From Paramarasmius palmivorus (Eukaryota; Basidiomycota; Agaricomycetes; Agaricales; Marasmiaceae), in NCBI GenBank assembly GCA_037176845.1, contig JAYKXP010000040.1:372001-436000 (forward strand): a stretch of DNA of 64,000 nucleotides. The letters are read 5' to 3'. The position numbers and the translations under genes were made by a program. The notes under the pieces were generated by a model, which saw nothing but the letters and a program-made list of their open reading frames with translations, was not told where the DNA came from and did not search any database. Below, piece after piece: positions 59,209-64,000 of the stretch (positions are counted from its first letter, which is position 1; the number at the start of each line of letters is the position of its first letter).

Positions 59209-60254
59209 ATGGGAAAAAACAAGAAAAACCCTTGGGCCGGTCGTTCCACCTCCGCATCGACATATAAATCAACACAGCATCATCGAAGCTATCAATCTAC
59301 TGCAACAGGCGTTCGGTCAACGACAACGAAAATTTTTTCTAGCATTCCTCAGGGAACTCACCCATCTACGCAACCCTCTGTCGACACCATCGATCCTTTT
59401 CCTCTGGACAGTCTAGTCTGCCCACTTCCAACATACACAGAAGATGCTGCTCATACTGAGCCGGGGAACGTGAAACTGAAAGGGAGGGCCAAACGATACG
59501 AGAATTCGGTGCGTTATCTGTCTTTTCTGACCAGCCTTCACCAACAAATCTCTGGCTTGACAGGACAACCCGCTAATACCATGGAAGGAGCACCATCGTG
59601 ACCAATACCTCGATGGCCTCATGTCAACTGAGGGCAGGGGGCGCCTTTTCACTGGCCATTGTACTCGGTGCGGTAGCAGTAGTGGTCCAATGTACCGCTG
59701 CACCGACTGCTATGGACTTCGGATGGTTTGCCAAGCATGCTTATTGAAAGAGCATCGCGATCAGCCTCTTCATTGTGTACAGGCGCGTATACCGTCTATC
59801 TATCTCGTCGTAACCGATAACTAATGAGACTCTAGGTCTGGACAGACCAGTATTTCAAGACGTGCTCCCTCCGAGATTTAGGGCTGCGAATACAGCTTGG
59901 GCACCGGCCTGGACACGATTGTGACTACCCTGTCACAGGACACAAGGACTTCGTCATTATTCATTCCAATGGTCTTCATCACGTCAATCTGTCGTTTTGC
60001 GATTGTGACGGGGCTCCCAGTGCGTTACTACCCATTTTAGACTCTCATGATTACTCAAACGTATTCTAGGCCGCATCGAACAACTAATGGAAGTCGGATG
60101 GTGGCCGACATCCCATGTCGAGCCTCAGTCAGCTGTCACGCAACAAGTTCTTCGGCTTTTTCACATCATGAACCTTCAGGGACACATCACCCCAACCAAT
60201 TTCTATCGGAGCCTGGAGCAAGTCATTGACGGAACCGGATTGGTCAAAGTACCG
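59209..60254 (+). pseudogene. KDZ transposase, N-terminal cysteine-cluster part only (truncated)
   Basis: Four exons (59209..59508, 59564..59782, 59836..60019, 60070..60254) give 296 in-frame residues of a Kyakuja-Dileera-Zisupton transposase. The N-terminus is MGKNKKNPWAGRSTSAS. Then come RDQYLDGLMSTEGRG, the cysteine cluster CTRCGSSSGPMYRCTDC and CQACLLKEHRDQPLH, VWTDQYFKTCSLRDLGLRIQ, FVIIHSNGLHHVNLSFCDCD, and RIEQLMEVGWWPTSHVEPQS with LRLFHIMNLQGHITPTNFY. This is the conserved CxC2-like associated region of fungal KDZ proteins. The intron after LHCVQ uses a GC donor. The catalytic KDZ domain that should follow is absent: similarity fades after about 60330. No stop lies in the retained part. 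Confidence 0.85.
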
Positions 60255-62483
60255 GTAATACCACTTAGTTTCGGTGAAATCACCTAATACTATGACTGCT
60301 CTCAGTGTACAAAAGCACTCTACTGTGGCGTAGTTGTGCAAGTGTGGTTCGGCGTGATCAGAGTTGCCGCGCTTAGAGATATTTACTCAAGCTTGGTCTC
60401 AAGAGGGGTAAAATCACTTCTATTCGTCGAAGTTCTAGGAAAGTACACCTGTATAGATGCGTAATAGGGTCGTCCTTGCTTCTATAAGCTAGGAAATAAG
60501 GCGCCAAGGGCTATATGAAGCTGATCTTGGTTCGATCTAGACTGCCTCGAGTGATCTGACTCTCTCTAAGGTAAAACTACAGCACAACTGCCGGAAAACA
60601 GCCACCAAAACTGTCTTCTATAAAGCACGCAAGCAAGGAAGCTCAGCCACCAAAACCGAGGCCTTCTCTACGATACTAAAGTGTAACCCAACTGGTTAAA
60701 ACACTTCCAGAACGCCACCAAGACGAACTAGTATAAAGTTTCACTAATAGGAGAAGTGTAGAGCAATACACAAAGCCAACAACTTGGTCTTTATCGTGAC
60801 CTCTCAAGTTCTTGTCTGCAGTAAGATCTCAACTAGTCTTCTCAATAAGGCTAGGGCCTGCCTGACTTGGATAGAGTTCTGATCAGACAATAGCAATCTA
60901 TTCATACGATAACCACATACAACGTGTAACGTGCAAGTGGGGGGCAGAATCCTCTGCAGTCCCTGTACATTTGGTGTCCTTTTTATACTGTCCAAGGTGA
61001 ATAAACTAAATAATAGGTAATCTGAGTCAGAATAACTGCGGAACAAGATGGAAAAGAGATGAAACAGAGTTGGGAGAGAGATACAATGAGAAAATATACA
61101 TATCAGGGAAATCTATAGGTCACAACGTCCATATATGGCGCAAATAGCGTGACCCTGCGAGTAGTAACACTCTGTTTTAAGGTACAGGAGTTGAATCCTG
61201 GCCGACGGTTGGCGTTTAGCCTTTATAAAATTTTCTTTTCCATGCGCCAAGCGCTTTTCCACCAATCGGAGGCCCTGGCAGGGTCCTCCCGAGCTCCTCA
61301 TCGCTCAACACCGTTCCTCCACATAACGCCGCCTCTAAATTTTCTTATCCACTCCATGTGGACGTGTTCCAATAAGGGTATATCAGAGGGAATCCGCTTC
61401 CGCCACCGTAACAACGGTTTGAACAGCTTTGCCTCCGCTCCATCAATAGGTTCCACTTCGGCCGACAGGTCTCTAGACCCTTGCGTATCCGGCATCGGTG
61501 ATTTTCCGATCAGTTTCCTCCCCCTCTTGCCATCAGTCCGAGTGATGCCCGAGCCAGTATAACTCTTCTTGGGGTGTATGAAGGGGTAAATTAACTTGTA
61601 AGAATCCTTTGGTGCGTTCGGTAGGTGATCTAGGTGTAGTCCGTAGTGAATTCACATTAAGGACCCTGCTCCTACAGTTTTCAGGAGGTGATTGTACTTC
61701 GACAACCACTGGTAGAAGTAAAAAAAAGTGGTGGCCAATACCCAAGGTGGGGCGTACCATTGTACCAGGATCCACTAATATAACCACCTAAAACACCTTC
61801 CGTCCAATGACTAGCTATTCAGGGCTCATACTAGTCCCCTTTCTATAACCATTATGTGTTTATGCAACAATAATAAAGTGCAAAACTAAGCGTATTTGCC
61901 GTTCGAAAAAGAAGTGATTAAAGTCAGGCGTATCATCTCCCCCCAAACAAAATGAAGGATTGTCCTCAATCCAGTGACATTCACTTGGATCTCAAGAACT
62001 AAGGAGCTTTACGGACACGTGACGACCAACCGTTGTAAAGAGTAAATCCAGGGCTATTCCATGGGTACTACACACTCGTAAGGGGACAGGCATTGGGGGC
62101 GCGCAGATCATCCATCAAAGTTATCTCCGAAAAAAAATAAACAGGTGCGTAACCGCTTAGATCGCCGTTTCGGCTTGTGACCGATCAGTGGCGTCTAGTT
62201 CCCAAACCAGTTGTGCTTCTTACCGCAAAGGGCGAGAGAAGTCCCTCATCATTGCCTTTTTCTAGAGTAGGCCGAACTCTAAATGTGATATGAGGTTTGA
62301 GACATATAAGTCGTTGGGTCGGGTACTTAGTGAATTTTTTCATTTCTTTCTTTCCCCCACCCCCACCACACAGTCCGATCCAAGGTATGCTATCCCCTGT
62401 TTCTTTTCCGTGCAGCTCCCCCTACAACCCTGCTAAAACTCGTGTTTATAGGCGAGTTTTCACATCCACTCTCAATTATGGAC
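60255..62483. other. Repeat-like sequence after the KDZ fragment
   Basis: No gene I can support. There are short internal repeats (AGCCACCAAAAC at about 60600 and 60645) and a degenerate tRNA-like segment at about 61135-61200. The stretch is probably transposon debris. Confidence 0.4.
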
Positions 62484-64000
62484 GCCTCAAAAAGTCGACG
62501 ACTGGACGATCTCTCAATCTCTCTCGCATGCCTTCAAGAGATAGAGCGGGTCCACCCTGTTTAATCAACAACATTTAAAGTTTCGCCTCCAAAGACAAGT
62601 CTTCACTGGAGACGCATTTCCTTGCACCGCCGGATCTCCGTGGTGAGTCTCCACGCGCTTCTTTCTTTCTTTTCTTTTTTTTTGCTAAACCGTGGCTGTT
62701 TAAGGCGTCGCTCCACCAATTTCACAATTACAAAGCTTTCCCTAGGGAGGCTATGGGAAGTACTCGTGACACTGGCAGCATTTGGCGTCTACAGTCGGAT
62801 CCTCTCTCCCTGGCATCGCAGCCCTTACAAGCTACCTTCCTAACGCCAAACCTGAAATCGAACAGTGGAAGAGAAAATACGACATCCAGGTGCGTTCGCT
62901 CTTTCTATTATTTCTTTTAACGTCTTATTGACGATCTCTATTAGGTTCTGCCTTCCGGATTCCATCTTCCCTCTGGCTGGTTACTTCAATAACTACTACC
63001 CCGGCAAAGACGTTCACCAGACGACGATTCGCTACTTTCCAGGCCAGCCGGTAATTCGACTCATCATACCACCAATCCCGGTGCTTACTACGCAATACTT
63101 TCAGCTATGCCCGACACGCACCAAGCAGGTTATTAGGACAGCAAAAAGGTCCTGTAGATCATTCCACACCAGGAACGATAGCGACGACGACGACAACGAC
63201 GAGGACGACAAGGAGGACGCGAGGAGGACGCCATGGCGACGAAACGATGAACTCGAGGACGATCAGGAAAGCTCAGCTATCAGCCGAGTACCTCCACCAA
63301 AAGTCCATTTCTGCTCAGTTACCACCGTGCCCGCATCGCGAGCGTTCCCTCAACCTGTGCCCGGGAAACGCTGAGCTTTCGCAAACGCAAAGCGGAACCT
63401 TGCCCAACCGTAAGTTTCATCTTAGTTTTTTCCTTTGTTTCCTCTAGCTCACTAACCCTTAACAGTTGGCCTTCCACATCTTCAGACCGTGTCCCGCCTC
63501 TCGTCCTATCAAGAAGAAAGATGGTGGCTGAGTCCAATCACAAGCAATGCCGACTCTACTGTCCGTCGATCCGGTCCCAAGCCTTGTAGATCCGGTCTCG
63601 TCTTGTCACCAAGTCCGGTCACTGTTAAGGTGTGTATCATAATCTATCTTCTAAGGGAGTTCACTCCCGAATAGCTTCCTTTCTAGCTCGTCGTTCAGAG
63701 CAGGTAAGCCTTTCTCTTCCCAACACTGACGAATCGTCCGACGATTTGGGTCAGCCCATAGGTGCGTGAATTCACCTTGCCTTTTAAATTCAGTTACTAA
63801 TCCGAGTGTTTTTTATCCATTATTTTAGGTTGGTCCCCGCTACCTCGAGTCAAACCTTTCCATCTCTGAAGTCGATTCTGGAGGATTCCTCTTCGAACGA
63901 CTACAAGGATGGTCTGAGCACGATGTTCGACTTCCAAGGTAAAGTGATACGCTCCCCTAGTTCGAAGCTGGGTAGCTTTACAAACGTCGCTTTTAGAAGG
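62484..64000 (+). pseudogene. Multi-exon gene of unknown family, apparently frameshifted, runs off the window
   Basis: A series of coding-like pieces with good donors and acceptors: MDASKSRRLDDLSISLACLQ (62484), HLKFRLQRQVFTGDAFPCTA (about 62570) in a shifted frame, PNAKPEIEQWKRKYDIQ followed by a donor (62880), VLPSGFHLPSGW, then in another frame YFNNYYPGKDVHQTTIRYFP (about 62985). Next come a strongly acidic Asp/Glu tract (about 63175-63270), a block SSYQEERWWLSP (63500), and RYLESNLSISEVDSGGFLFE near 63840. The frame changes at about 62550 and 62975 have no intron that I can find, which points to decay or to an unrecognised splice pattern. I do not recognise the family. Confidence 0.45.

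Noticed and set aside
61135..61205. tRNA-like segment with a B-box-like GAGTTGAATCC
   Set aside because: The T-loop is one base short, the anticodon arm does not fold convincingly and no acceptor stem pairs cleanly; at best a degenerate SINE or tRNA relic.

Overview
The window is nuclear DNA of a filamentous basidiomycete, most likely an Agaricomycete (gilled-mushroom lineage). The reasons are intron-dense genes with ~50-60 nt introns, families that expand in this group (P450s, F-box proteins, Zn2Cys6 regulators, GH76-like proteins), a chromodomain Ty3/gypsy retrotransposon, a KDZ-type transposase fragment, and TTAGGG-type telomeric repeats lying inside the sequence. No species can be named from the sequence alone.

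Region 1 (1-36 kb) is a segmentally duplicated, fast-evolving block. A unit of [P450 on minus] - [~1.5 kb spacer with a TTAGGG tract] - [F-box gene on minus] - [Zn2Cys6 regulator on plus] occurs three times. Unit A (0.1-8.4 kb) is intact. Unit B (8.4-22.8 kb) keeps an intact regulator, but its P450 is reduced to a fragment and its F-box gene is broken by a 9-kb LTR retrotransposon (10156-19128; 1 mismatch in 372 bp between LTRs; 5-bp target duplication GACTC). Unit C (22.9-29.2 kb) has an intact regulator and only scraps of the P450 and F-box genes. A GH76-like membrane-anchored secretory protein (30.0-32.4 kb) and two more paralogous F-box genes (33.0-36.1 kb) follow. The retrotransposon encodes one 2,273-residue Gag-Pol with a C-terminal chromodomain, plus an unrecognised third ORF between pol and the 3' LTR.

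Region 2 (36-42 kb) holds a decayed P450 and a second intact P450, a close paralogue of the first but on the opposite strand. Both intact P450s splice by hand into complete proteins with I-helix, ExxR and heme motifs.

Region 3 (42-54 kb) looks like conserved core genome: a GIS2/CNBP-type CCHC zinc-knuckle protein (its first knuckle is truncated), a 1,535-residue BCAS3-domain protein, and a small conserved basic/acidic protein. The 5' part of the BCAS3 gene contains six consecutive small exons (45-87 nt), all multiples of three and all phase 2-2, encoding proline-rich modules.

Region 4 (54-64 kb) is accessory. A conserved basidiomycete protein gene (57.1-58.2 kb) runs at its 3' end into a ~0.95-kb cluster of CATTGGAATG decamers. 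The cluster is inverted on its left side and direct on its right. It abuts the cysteine-cluster half of a KDZ transposase whose catalytic half is missing. The window ends in a decaying multi-exon gene with an acidic tract.
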